A program made the translations under genes and the position numbers. The notes below the pieces were generated by a model. The model saw only the letters and a list, made by a program, of their open reading frames with translations. It did not search any database and was not told the origin of the DNA. Below are positions 45,434-53,265 of a DNA stretch of 64,000 nt, in pieces; the stretch's first letter is position 1, and the number at the start of each line of letters is the position of its first letter. This DNA comes from Deltaproteobacteria bacterium (GTDB lineage Bacteria > Myxococcota_C > UBA6777), in NCBI GenBank assembly GCA_006226375.1, contig SBHC01000008.1, forward strand, positions 79,307-143,306, given 5' to 3'.

Positions 45434-46081
45434 TTAAGCGATGGGGAGAGTGACCAATCGAATGAGGGTATAAAGGAAGGTTACAGTGCCAGCTCCAAGG
45501 AAGGTAATTTGAAGCATCCTTTGACGCATCACAGAGGCCATCCCTGCAAAGAATAAGACAATGGAGAAGAAGACAACCGTTAAGACATAGCTATCGCCAA
45601 AAGCACCCTCCTCTTGACCTTTCTTGAAGATAGCGTTGCTTTTGTTCCGCATAGCCTCTGCCCCACCCAACCGCATCAGCAAATATTCAGGATTGTCGAA
45701 GGGGTTGTGGGGCTTGCCTGTCTTTTTGTATTGCACTTTTGCCCAGGTCACAAACTTTTTGAAGTCCTTTTGCATGGTCGATTCGATGCCTTTGGCAAGC
45801 GCCAGACGTGCGGGTTCTTCCAAGCCTTTCCCAAGCAAGTACTGACTTGAGGCTTGCAGGTACATGTTGCCATCCGCCATCATCATTTGCACTCCCAACA
45901 AGAAGCGTGCGTTCCCTTCGTTGAGAGTGTTAGAGGCCTTGATAAAGCTGACTTGACTGTTCCCGCTCCAAACGGCGGCCTGGTAGCCAGACCAGGCGCT
46001 AGCGATGGTTGCAAGGCCTAGCAAGCAAGCACCAAAGAGACTGAGGAACCTTGAACTTCCGATGGTTGACTCTTCTGACAT
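45434..46081 (-). CDS. Membrane protein with Trp-Ser-Gly-Tyr-Gln first helix motif
   Basis: A 215-residue protein with a membrane helix at ~12-35 whose end reads ATIASAWSGYQAAVWSG, then a long helical, soluble-looking region (~40-160) and two more helices near the C-terminus (SYVLTVVFFSIVLFFAGMASV and MLQITFLGAGTVTFLYTLIRLV). The 'A..ASAW..YQ...W.G' signature is seen in a family of uncharacterised bacterial membrane proteins. The start has AGGAAG upstream. Alone in its transcription unit as far as I can tell. Confidence 0.65.
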   Translation of the reverse strand: MSEESTIGSSRFLSLFGACLLGLATIASAWSGYQAAVWSGNSQVSFIKASNTLNEGNARFLLGVQMMMADGNMYLQASSQYLLGKGLEEPARLALAKGIESTMQKDFKKFVTWAKVQYKKTGKPHNPFDNPEYLLMRLGGAEAMRNKSNAIFKKGQEEGAFGDSYVLTVVFFSIVLFFAGMASVMRQRMLQITFLGAGTVTFLYTLIRLVTLPIA

Positions 46082-46425
46082 AACATCTTCCTATCTAGGT
46101 ATTGGTGGCGGGAGCTATCAACTCAATGGTTCATCGACCAGAAAAACGAATGCAATTGGCCAAAGACTACATGAACACCAAGCCCTTCACAACAGGCCAT
46201 CCAGCCTGCATTCACAAACCAAACCGAATGTTGGAACGAGGAGTGGCACAATACATGGGGATACAAACTATCCCTTCGCCCCCACCTCAACACAAACTAT
46301 CCAATCCAAGGTGTCTTACAACCCACGAAAACCTGTAAAAAGGATGGATACAACTCTCAAACAAATTGGCCCGGTTCATGCAAATGCACATCCAAAGTTG
46401 AAACGCATGAACCAGCGAGGGCCCG
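46082..46425. other. Gene-free stretch before the second CGxC-repeat gene
   Basis: About 340 bp between divergent genes. It must hold both promoters. I see no further gene, hairpin or repeat worth naming. Confidence 0.4.
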
Positions 46426-48717
46426 ATGAAATCGTACAAAGAATGGTGGTTGGTATTGGCTTTGTCTCTGTTTGTGACGGCATGTGGTTTGCCCCCCGAA
46501 TTGGCAGTCCAAGACGAAGACACTCAAGAGACCCAACAGTCTTCACATACAGAGGTTGGAAACCAGGAAGAAGTTTCCCAAGATGGTGAGTCGGTGGGAG
46601 AGTCCCTTTCTGACTCTGGAGAACCAACCGAAGAGCCCACACCCGAAGAAGAGAAGAAGCCCCCTATTCTTCCAGATCGTCCAACGCCTCCCGCCTGCAA
46701 CCAGACTCTGTGTGGGCGAGACTGTGTCAACACGTCCACGAACAACGACCACTGCGGACGCTGCAACTACCGATGCACCCGAGGAAGGACTTGCGTACGA
46801 GGAGCTTGTGTATGCCCCCAAGGAACGGTGTACTGCAACAGTCGATGTGTATCGCTTGCGGGCATGCAATCCGACAACGGAAACTGTGGGGGATGTGGCC
46901 TCACCTGTTACAACAGCGGCCGCTCAACTTGCCAAAGAGGCCAATGCGTTTGCCAGAACCCCAAAGAGACGGCCGTTCTCGTCAACTTTACAAGCTCCAA
47001 AAAGGGGTACGTCTGCGCAGACCTCAACAGCAAGAGTCACTGCGGAGGGTACCGAAACTCTTGTGGAACAGGGGAATGCAAAAACGGAGCCTGCACATGC
47101 AGTCAAAGCGAAGACACCCTTTGTACCCAAACCATCGGAACATCAACGCAGTCAGAATGTGCAAACCTCCAAAGCAACACCAGTCACTGTGGTACCTGCT
47201 GGAGCTCTTGTTTGCGAACCCAGCTTTGCGTGAAAGGCGCTTGCCAATGTGAACAAGGGAAGAGCATTTGCAAGGTCAAAAACACAACCAAGTACCCCAA
47301 CTACTACGAAGACATTTGTATCGATTTGCAAAACGACCCCAAACACTGTGGCACGTGCGGAACCGTCTGCGGGAAAGGGCAAAGTTGCTTGCAGGGAGTG
47401 TGCGCTTGTCCCAGAGGCCAAACCTTATGCCAGGGAGCGTGCGTCGACTTGCAACAAGATATTACCCACTGCGGAACCTGTGGGAACCGATGCAAGGGTG
47501 ACGCGACGTGCAACCAGGGTACTTGCAGCCCTTGCAAAGATGTATGCCGTGACAGCAACTCCAAGTACGTCTGCGTGGACAAACAATCCGACGTGAACCA
47601 CTGCGGAGAATGCCAACACACCTGCGGTTCAGGAACGACAGCAAACTGTTCTTCCGGTCAATGCGCGTGCAAAGACTCCAAGCATTCCCGATGTGTCATC
47701 AACAAGCTGGGCGGAAGGTACGGAGACAAAGAAGTGGTTTGTATCGACCTGCAAAGAAACTCCCAACACTGCGGCGCCTGCGGGAACGTTTGCGGATCAG
47801 GCAGCGCTTGCGTCAAAGGAGCTTGTGTTTGCCAAAACAGAGGAGAAACAGGCTGTCAAGTTCGAGGAGCATCGGGACAGATGGAGACTCAATGTTTCAA
47901 CCTCAACACGGACAAGGCTCACTGCGGAGTCTGCAACAAACACTGTGGAAGCTCCCTTTGTGTGAGCGGGGTCTGCCAATGTCCGCAAGGTAAGACTTCT
48001 TGTGGAGGAACCTGTGTAGACACTGCGACAAGTACACAACACTGCGGTGGATGTGGCATCCGATGCAAAGGCAACGCCACCTGCAAGAATGGAGTGTGCG
48101 ATTCGTGCGAGGATGTCTGCTATTCCGGCTCTTATCCTCGGTGTACAAACACAAACACCGACGCCAACCATTGCGGCTATTGCAACGCCATGTGCAGTTC
48201 AGGAACCCGAGGTTGCAACAAGGGCAAATGTGCCTGCGCCGATGCAAAACAAACGGCCTGTCTGAGCCAGACGGTTGGAGGAAGTTACCCCCATTACCTG
48301 TACTCTTGTTTTGACTTATCCAGCAACAACCAACACTGCGGCCAATGTAGAAACGCATGCGGTCAAGGCTCGAAATGCACCCAAGGCAAGTGTGTCTGCA
48401 ACGACAAATCCGCCACGCAATGCTTCGAGTACAGCCCATATACTCGAAGCTCAAGTCGGGTTTGTGTGCAGCTGCAATCCAGCCAGAACCACTGCGGAGC
48501 CTGCAACAAAGCTTGCCCTCGCAACGCAACTTGCACCAACGGCTCGTGTGTTTGCCCCAAGGACAAAATGACGGTGTGTTCCGGATATGACTCTTCGGGG
48601 AAATCGTACCAGGATTGCGTAGACACCACATCCGACCCCAAACATTGTGGGGGTTGTGGGTTCAACTGTCAGGTGGGCTATGTATGTGTGAAGTCCATTT
48701 GTAGGGCCAAGCCATAA
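46426..48717 (+). CDS. CGxC-cysteine-repeat lipoprotein
   Basis: A 763-residue lipoprotein (lipobox LFVTAC) with an acidic Glu/Pro linker (~25-85) and then about 14 cysteine modules, each ending HCGxC(x)xxC, such as HCGRCNYRC, HCGTCGTVC, HCGACNKAC and, last, HCGGCGFNC; one early unit reads NCGGCGLTC. The modules vary in length because stretches without Cys are inserted between them. It lacks the beta-propeller of the protein at 38798. Cell-surface adhesion or structure is a guess. A GCGAGGG site precedes the ATG. Its stop is only 7 bp from the convergent PHM-like gene. Confidence 0.85.
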   Translation: MKSYKEWWLVLALSLFVTACGLPPELAVQDEDTQETQQSSHTEVGNQEEVSQDGESVGESLSDSGEPTEEPTPEEEKKPPILPDRPTPPACNQTLCGRDCVNTSTNNDHCGRCNYRCTRGRTCVRGACVCPQGTVYCNSRCVSLAGMQSDNGNCGGCGLTCYNSGRSTCQRGQCVCQNPKETAVLVNFTSSKKGYVCADLNSKSHCGGYRNSCGTGECKNGACTCSQSEDTLCTQTIGTSTQSECANLQSNTSHCGTCWSSCLRTQLCVKGACQCEQGKSICKVKNTTKYPNYYEDICIDLQNDPKHCGTCGTVCGKGQSCLQGVCACPRGQTLCQGACVDLQQDITHCGTCGNRCKGDATCNQGTCSPCKDVCRDSNSKYVCVDKQSDVNHCGECQHTCGSGTTANCSSGQCACKDSKHSRCVINKLGGRYGDKEVVCIDLQRNSQHCGACGNVCGSGSACVKGACVCQNRGETGCQVRGASGQMETQCFNLNTDKAHCGVCNKHCGSSLCVSGVCQCPQGKTSCGGTCVDTATSTQHCGGCGIRCKGNATCKNGVCDSCEDVCYSGSYPRCTNTNTDANHCGYCNAMCSSGTRGCNKGKCACADAKQTACLSQTVGGSYPHYLYSCFDLSSNNQHCGQCRNACGQGSKCTQGKCVCNDKSATQCFEYSPYTRSSSRVCVQLQSSQNHCGACNKACPRNATCTNGSCVCPKDKMTVCSGYDSSGKSYQDCVDTTSDPKHCGGCGFNCQVGYVCVKSICRAKP

Positions 48718-48724
48718 ACCCAAC

Positions 48725-50113
48725 TTACTGCTCGACGAAGGTCAGTCCTCCCAAACACATTTCATCGTTGGTCCCTTCACCCCAGTTGAGATCGACTGGC
48801 TTTTGTTTCTTGCCACCGATGATGGGTTGGTTTTCGGCAGAGTTGTCAAAGGTGCACTCAATGGCGACCTGGTCACCTGGCTCCAACAGTACGGGTGTTT
48901 TGAATCGGTATTGCCCTTGCCAATTGAAATCCCAACGAGGGATGTTGAGCAAGCAGGTTTGCGAGCCGTCTTTCCGCTTGATCCAGATTTTGCCACTCTT
49001 CCCTCGTGTGTGCATGTGAAGGTTCGCGGTTTGGATCAGCACAGGCTTGCTCTTGGTAACAGACTGTCCAAGGAGACCCACAGCAGGATCGTAGGAGAAG
49101 GAATGTTTCTGCTCGGAAACGCCTGCTGGAATCTTCATTGACTGCGTCAACGGCCACTGCGGATTGATCAGTGGAAGAAGCTTCAGCACTTTGTCGACTT
49201 TGGAATCGATCTTGAAGCTGATGGAGGTTTGGTCCGGCTCAGGCGAACCACTCAACACGTTGTAATGCATCTGCAACACAATTTTGGATCCTGGCTCCAC
49301 AGGAATACCGGCACCCGTTGGAAAGTCGATTTGAGAAGCGCCAGGAACCCACGAGCTAAGATTGGTGACTCGGATACCTTGGGCTGGAGATCCATAACAT
49401 TCGTAACCGGGTTCAGGATCTTGGGCTTCCAGCTTGGCCAACTTATCCACTTCGGAAGGTCCAACCACAACGGCAATGACATGGTGAACAACCTTGAGGT
49501 TTCCTGGAACAATCTGAGTCCCAGTGATGAACATTTTCTCTGTTTTGGGCCAGTCGACTACAAAGCATCGGTAGTCGTCTGGGGTTTTGAACTTCCCAAA
49601 CGCTTCGTTCATTTTGAGGGTCAGATCAACACGGCTGATGCCCTGGGGTTTGACAGGAGGTTGAGACTGATCTTCCGATGGGTCACCTTCTTTGGCTCCA
49701 CTCTCTACCCAGTCAACGATGGTCTTGATTTCTTTCTCGGAGAGGGAGCTATCTCCCACATACTCCTGGCATCCATCACCAGGCTGCCAGGGAGGCATCC
49801 GCTTTGTTTTGACAGCATCGGCCACAAGACTCTTGATCGACTTCACTTGTTCGTACGAGGTCAACTCAAACGGTCCGATACCACCCGAGCTATGGCAACT
49901 TAAGCAACTTCGGTTGAGAATGGGTTTGACGTCCTTGTAATAATTCAAATCGGTCGACACATTCCTGTTGTCAGGAGGATTTGCATTGGAGTTTGAGTTG
50001 TTGTTGATATCAGAAGGAGATCCACACCCGGTGCCCAAAAACACCAAGCACCCCGCTAGTGCTCCTAGAACCATCCACTTCCAACCCAAACTCTTTGTTG
50101 TCGTTGTGTTCAT
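48725..50113 (-). CDS. Lipoprotein: cytochrome c domain fused to PHM-like copper domain
   Basis: A ~462-residue lipoprotein (lipobox LGTGC) with an Asn/Pro linker. Residues ~40-130 hold a cytochrome-c-like domain with one haem site, SCLSCHSSGG. The C-terminal ~290 residues resemble copper type II ascorbate-dependent monooxygenases (PHM/DBM): the paired histidines in KVVHHVIAVVV, QMHYN, HMHTRGKSG and the final DEMCLGG give the His/Met copper ligands of the two metal sites in order. Such fusions occur in Myxococcota and in marine bacteria and are thought to be oxidases or hydroxylases. The ATG at 50113 is preferred, with GAGAGGA upstream at a somewhat long distance. Confidence 0.8.
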   Translation of the reverse strand: MNTTTTKSLGWKWMVLGALAGCLVFLGTGCGSPSDINNNSNSNANPPDNRNVSTDLNYYKDVKPILNRSCLSCHSSGGIGPFELTSYEQVKSIKSLVADAVKTKRMPPWQPGDGCQEYVGDSSLSEKEIKTIVDWVESGAKEGDPSEDQSQPPVKPQGISRVDLTLKMNEAFGKFKTPDDYRCFVVDWPKTEKMFITGTQIVPGNLKVVHHVIAVVVGPSEVDKLAKLEAQDPEPGYECYGSPAQGIRVTNLSSWVPGASQIDFPTGAGIPVEPGSKIVLQMHYNVLSGSPEPDQTSISFKIDSKVDKVLKLLPLINPQWPLTQSMKIPAGVSEQKHSFSYDPAVGLLGQSVTKSKPVLIQTANLHMHTRGKSGKIWIKRKDGSQTCLLNIPRWDFNWQGQYRFKTPVLLEPGDQVAIECTFDNSAENQPIIGGKKQKPVDLNWGEGTNDEMCLGGLTFVEQ

Positions 50114-50380
50114 ACTTTCATGTCCTCTCTGCATTGACAGATTTGCTCGAATTGAGATTCGTCACGAATGACTGCTGCACGAGAGGTTGTTTCCCCTTCT
50201 CGTTTCCTTGCAAAAAAAACGAAAAAAGGCCAAAAGTCCTTGCGATTCAGGGTTCAAGAAAAAGAAAGAAAAATCTTGCAAGAAACTGTGGGAAACATTC
50301 AACCTATAGAGTGGTGGGAAGGGAGGTCTTGGGGTTTCGTATCGTCCTTGTTCAACCGTCTTAACACTGAAAGGCTTAAA

Positions 50381-50986
50381 GTGAGCCAGGAACCTAACTT
50401 TGTGGATCAGGTAGCGATGTTAGCAGCCCAGGCTGCCGATGGGCATCGTGCCTCTTTTTCAGCCTTGGTTCAGCTTACCCAACAACCTTTGTTTCGCCGT
50501 GCCTTTGTTCAAATGAACACACAAGCTGAGGCCGAAGACGTCGTGCAAGAAGTCATGATTCAGGCTTGGAAAAGCCTTCCGCAATTGCGAGACCCTCAAG
50601 CAGCATGGTCCTGGCTCTGCCAAATGAGCTACAATGTCGCACGGGATCACCGTCGCAAGCTCAAACGCAAAACGAAGAATGTTTCCTTGAACGTTTCCTT
50701 GGAGACCCAAGAGTTTCTCGAAGCCTGGCAACATACCTCTGGCCTGACACCTGAAAAGGAGATGATCTCCAAAGAGTTATCGTCATTGGTCAAACAAGCG
50801 ATCGAGGCCTTGGATGAGAAACACAGCGTGATACTTCGCTTGCGTGAGTTCGGTCATTTCAGCTATGAGGAGATCGCCGAGATGTTAGGATGTTCTCTTT
50901 CCACTGTTGAATCACGGTTGCACCGAGCAAGACTTAAACTTAAGCAACGACTCAAGAAGTTGTTTGCAAACGCCTTGGAACGATAG
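50381..50986 (+). CDS. ECF-type RNA polymerase sigma factor
   Basis: A sigma-70-family factor of about 201 residues. Region 2 is seen in ASFSALVQLTQQPLFRRAFVQMNTQAEAEDVVQEVMIQAWKSLPQLRDPQAAWSWL, and region 4 in ALDEKHSVILRLREFGHFSYEEIAEMLGCSLSTVESRLHRARLKLKQRL. The start is uncertain: the frame is open upstream to 50168 with a basic, uncharacteristic sequence, while a GTG at 50381 after AAAGG fits better; an ATG at 50417 is also possible. It is followed 9 bp later by the anti-sigma gene, the standard arrangement, and then by a periplasmic LTxxQ-like protein. Conditions sensed are unknown. Confidence 0.85.
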   Translation: MSQEPNFVDQVAMLAAQAADGHRASFSALVQLTQQPLFRRAFVQMNTQAEAEDVVQEVMIQAWKSLPQLRDPQAAWSWLCQMSYNVARDHRRKLKRKTKNVSLNVSLETQEFLEAWQHTSGLTPEKEMISKELSSLVKQAIEALDEKHSVILRLREFGHFSYEEIAEMLGCSLSTVESRLHRARLKLKQRLKKLFANALER

Positions 50987-50995
50987 GAGGTCAAG

Positions 50996-51451
50996 ATGAA
51001 ACCATGCAGTTCCTTGCAAAGGATGCTGGAAGACAGGGACGTTGCATCCTTGTCGCAGTCTGAGAAGGTCGCTCTGGAAGAGCACCTGGCTTCTTGTTCG
51101 TCATGTCGGGATTTGCACCGGTACACGACTCTGACCCAGAGTGTTCGGGACCACTGGACCATTCCAGACATATCCGACGACTTTGAACAGCGAATCATGT
51201 CTCAAATCGCGGACGAGCCTCAGATCCTGCCATGGATCGAACAGTGGAAGAGATCCCGTTGGTTTTCGATCGCGGCGGGCACAGCCTTTGCGATGTCGTT
51301 TGTGTTGATGGTGGGCGTCTTTTCCATCCCCGTAACGCCCTCATCCTCTGACCATCTCGTGAAGCAACGCCTCAAGTTGATACAAGGACCTTCGTTCAAA
51401 CCCAACAAGCTATCCATCGCAGCCAATGCACTGGGCTTGGAGCTCGACTAA
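50996..51451 (+). CDS. Zinc-finger anti-sigma factor (zf-HC2 type)
   Basis: A 151-residue inner-membrane protein. The cytosolic N-terminal part holds the zinc-binding pattern LEEHLASCSSCR (His-x3-Cys-x2-Cys) of ZAS-type anti-sigma factors; one helix (FSIAAGTAFAMSFVLMVGVFSI) follows at residue ~91, and the ~35 residues after it face the periplasm. It should hold the sigma factor encoded just upstream. The ribosome binding site AGGAGGTCAAG before the ATG is ideal, so the anti-sigma should be made in good amount. Its stop is one base from the start of the next gene, so the three are one operon. Confidence 0.85.
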   Translation: MKPCSSLQRMLEDRDVASLSQSEKVALEEHLASCSSCRDLHRYTTLTQSVRDHWTIPDISDDFEQRIMSQIADEPQILPWIEQWKRSRWFSIAAGTAFAMSFVLMVGVFSIPVTPSSSDHLVKQRLKLIQGPSFKPNKLSIAANALGLELD

Positions 51452-51452
51452 T

Positions 51453-51923
51453 ATGACGGCCAATTCGCTTAGATGGAAACCATACTTGATCGCCCTGGCC
51501 TTTGTCTGCTTTGGGATGGCGCTCGGTGTCTTTTTGGACCGACTGTACCTGCACTACAGTACGCAAAATTCGATCGAGAAGACTCGTTACCAAGACAAAC
51601 CCATCACCCTTGACATGTTGGTGGGATTCTTTGGAGAACAGCTCCAACTGTCTCCCAAGCAAACCAAGAAGGTCAATCACTTGATACGCTCCTTTCTGAG
51701 GAAAGGACTCCTTCTTTTTAAGAATCGACCGCCCGAAGTCACAAACTTTCTACGGAAAGGAAACAGGCTCCGAGATGGGTTTCGGGCGTCCGTGCGAAGC
51801 GTCCTCACTCCAAAACAAAAGATCTTGTTCAACAGGATGATAGACAAGCTGGACAAACAACGCTTTGATTTGCAGTTCATGAGGCTTCGGTTCCAACAAG
51901 AGATCCTCAAAGGCTCCCCGTAG
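51453..51923 (+). CDS. Membrane-anchored LTxxQ-like periplasmic protein (CpxP/CnrX-like?)
   Basis: A 156-residue protein with an N-terminal anchor (PYLIALAFVCFGMALGVFLDRLYL) and a helical basic periplasmic domain. Two motifs LSPKQTKKVNHL and LTPKQKILFNRM resemble the LTxxQ repeats of the Spy/CpxP/ZraP/CnrX helical-hairpin fold. It starts one base after the anti-sigma stop, and the last gene in a sigma/anti-sigma/sensor trio is what one expects of CnrX-like signal inputs, though CnrX has its metal-binding His residues, which I do not see here. Function as envelope sensor is inference. Its stop faces the radical SAM gene, 8 bp away. Confidence 0.6.
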   Translation: MTANSLRWKPYLIALAFVCFGMALGVFLDRLYLHYSTQNSIEKTRYQDKPITLDMLVGFFGEQLQLSPKQTKKVNHLIRSFLRKGLLLFKNRPPEVTNFLRKGNRLRDGFRASVRSVLTPKQKILFNRMIDKLDKQRFDLQFMRLRFQQEILKGSP

Positions 51924-51931
51924 AGCACATC

Positions 51932-52735
51932 TCAAGCACGCTCTTCTCTACCGTTCAGACCACGCACCATCAACGTCCCACAGCCTCCATCTTCCTTTCT
52001 CCGCCAGCTGTTGGCCCTTCGGCAATGAATCCCCTGCTCTCGGAAAAAGTGATAGATCTCTTGGAGTCGCTCATCCGGTGGACTTTGGAACGTAGAATCT
52101 TCCATCGGGTTGCACAACAACAGATGAAGAGTCGCTTCGGGAAGAGACCGCATCACCGCCGCCATAGCCTCCAACTCTTCCGGTAAATCATTGATGCCTT
52201 CCAACAACAAATAGTTGATGCCAATCTTCCGTTTTTTGTTCCGAGACAGGTGATTCCATTCGTCATGCAAGCAAGCGAGAAGTTCGTTGCAATCGGGACC
52301 TTTTGGAACCAGTCGTTTGTGGGTTGATGGCACCGCCGAATGCAAAGAGACCATCACGCCGTTATGAGGCAAGTGCAACAAAGCACGAAACCGCTTCAAG
52401 GGAAAGCCAGTCGTTGTCACAGAGACCGGCCAGCCTGACGTTTCAATTAAGGCCTGTGTGACGTTCCAGTTGTGAAGAGGCTCACCGATACCCGATAGCG
52501 TAATTCGCTCAGGATGGGTCGTTTCTTCCGCAGCCTTAATTTGTTGAAGAACTTCCTCCATGCTCACGTTCCGAAAGAAGCCTTTGGAGCCTGAAGCACA
52601 AAACGGGCAACCCACAGCGCAACCCACCTGCGTGGAAATGCACAACGTACCGCTGCCATAGAACACGGACTCTACGACATAACCGTCGGCTAAAGGGACG
52701 GGAATGACCTGATTCTCCATGGGATGTGTTGCCAT
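51932..52735 (-). CDS. Short radical SAM enzyme, RlmN/Cfr-like
   Basis: A 267-residue radical SAM protein. It has all cysteines of the RlmN/Cfr family in order: TLCISTQVGCAVGCPFC (first the methyl-carrying Cys of the TLC, then the CX3CX2C that binds the 4Fe-4S cluster), and near the C-terminus GGCGTL, the second catalytic Cys. Between are SGIGEPLHNW, VSVTTTGFP and VSLHSAVPSTHKRLVP, as in RlmN. It lacks the ~100-residue N-terminal RNA-binding part of RlmN (E. coli 384 residues), so it is a minimal version with a possibly different RNA or protein substrate. The ATG at 52735 has GAGGTAG upstream; the longer frame is unlikely. Downstream neighbour is the sigma operon, convergent. Confidence 0.8.
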   Translation of the reverse strand: MATHPMENQVIPVPLADGYVVESVFYGSGTLCISTQVGCAVGCPFCASGSKGFFRNVSMEEVLQQIKAAEETTHPERITLSGIGEPLHNWNVTQALIETSGWPVSVTTTGFPLKRFRALLHLPHNGVMVSLHSAVPSTHKRLVPKGPDCNELLACLHDEWNHLSRNKKRKIGINYLLLEGINDLPEELEAMAAVMRSLPEATLHLLLCNPMEDSTFQSPPDERLQEIYHFFREQGIHCRRANSWRRKEDGGCGTLMVRGLNGREERA

Positions 52736-52838
52736 GATGGGTTCTACCTCAACCGAAACAACGAACAAGAACGACATCCGTTTTTTTTCACAAAGCGACC
52801 GAGAAATCAATGGCTTCAAGCCCACAGAAAAGGAAGAT

Positions 52839-53186
52839 CTAGAAGGATTCGACAGCAGCTTGCAAGGCCCGAAGGAAGCTCTCTGCGTCCAAGCAAGTGC
52901 GAGCATCAAACAACATTGGAACGTGTTGGCATCCTATGTCGGAAAGGGAATGGAAACAAGTCAGTCCACTCACGCCAACGCCAGGAACAGCGAACCGGAA
53001 GTCTGCAGACATGTTCACAGCAAAGCTTTCATCGATGGATGCCAAGTTGTTTGGGCTGGCATTCATCCGGGTTCGAACCCAGGGTTTGTCGAGACAGGTG
53101 AGGCGATCGAAAAAATCCCGAACATCCTGAAGCTCCCAAAGAAGAATGTAGTAGTCGTTCCTAGAAAGAAAGTCCTTGGAAGTCAA
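52839..53186 (-). CDS. Small hypothetical protein (uncertain)
   Basis: A 115-residue frame on the minus strand, starting with TTG and without a visible ribosome binding site. The sequence looks protein-like (KDFLSRNDYYILLWELQDVRDFFDRLTCLDKPWVRTRMNASPNNLASID ... LDAESFLRALQAAVESF), with a helical start and end, and the plus-strand frame over the same stretch looks less so. It lies between the RlmN-like gene and the papain-like gene, and is divergent from the latter. A toxin-type effector next door would make an immunity partner conceivable, but nothing in the sequence shows it. Function unknown. Confidence 0.4.
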   Translation of the reverse strand: MTSKDFLSRNDYYILLWELQDVRDFFDRLTCLDKPWVRTRMNASPNNLASIDESFAVNMSADFRFAVPGVGVSGLTCFHSLSDIGCQHVPMLFDARTCLDAESFLRALQAAVESF

Positions 53187-53265
53187 TAGAATTCTTTGAT
53201 TGTCGGAAGGAAAAATTGGTGGTACGCTTGGTGCAAAGACATTCCATCGAAGAAGGGGCTGACAG

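Noticed and set aside
46102..46338. A small plus-strand frame in the gap before the second CGxC-repeat gene
   Set aside because: Proline/histidine-rich without protein-like pattern or ribosome binding site.
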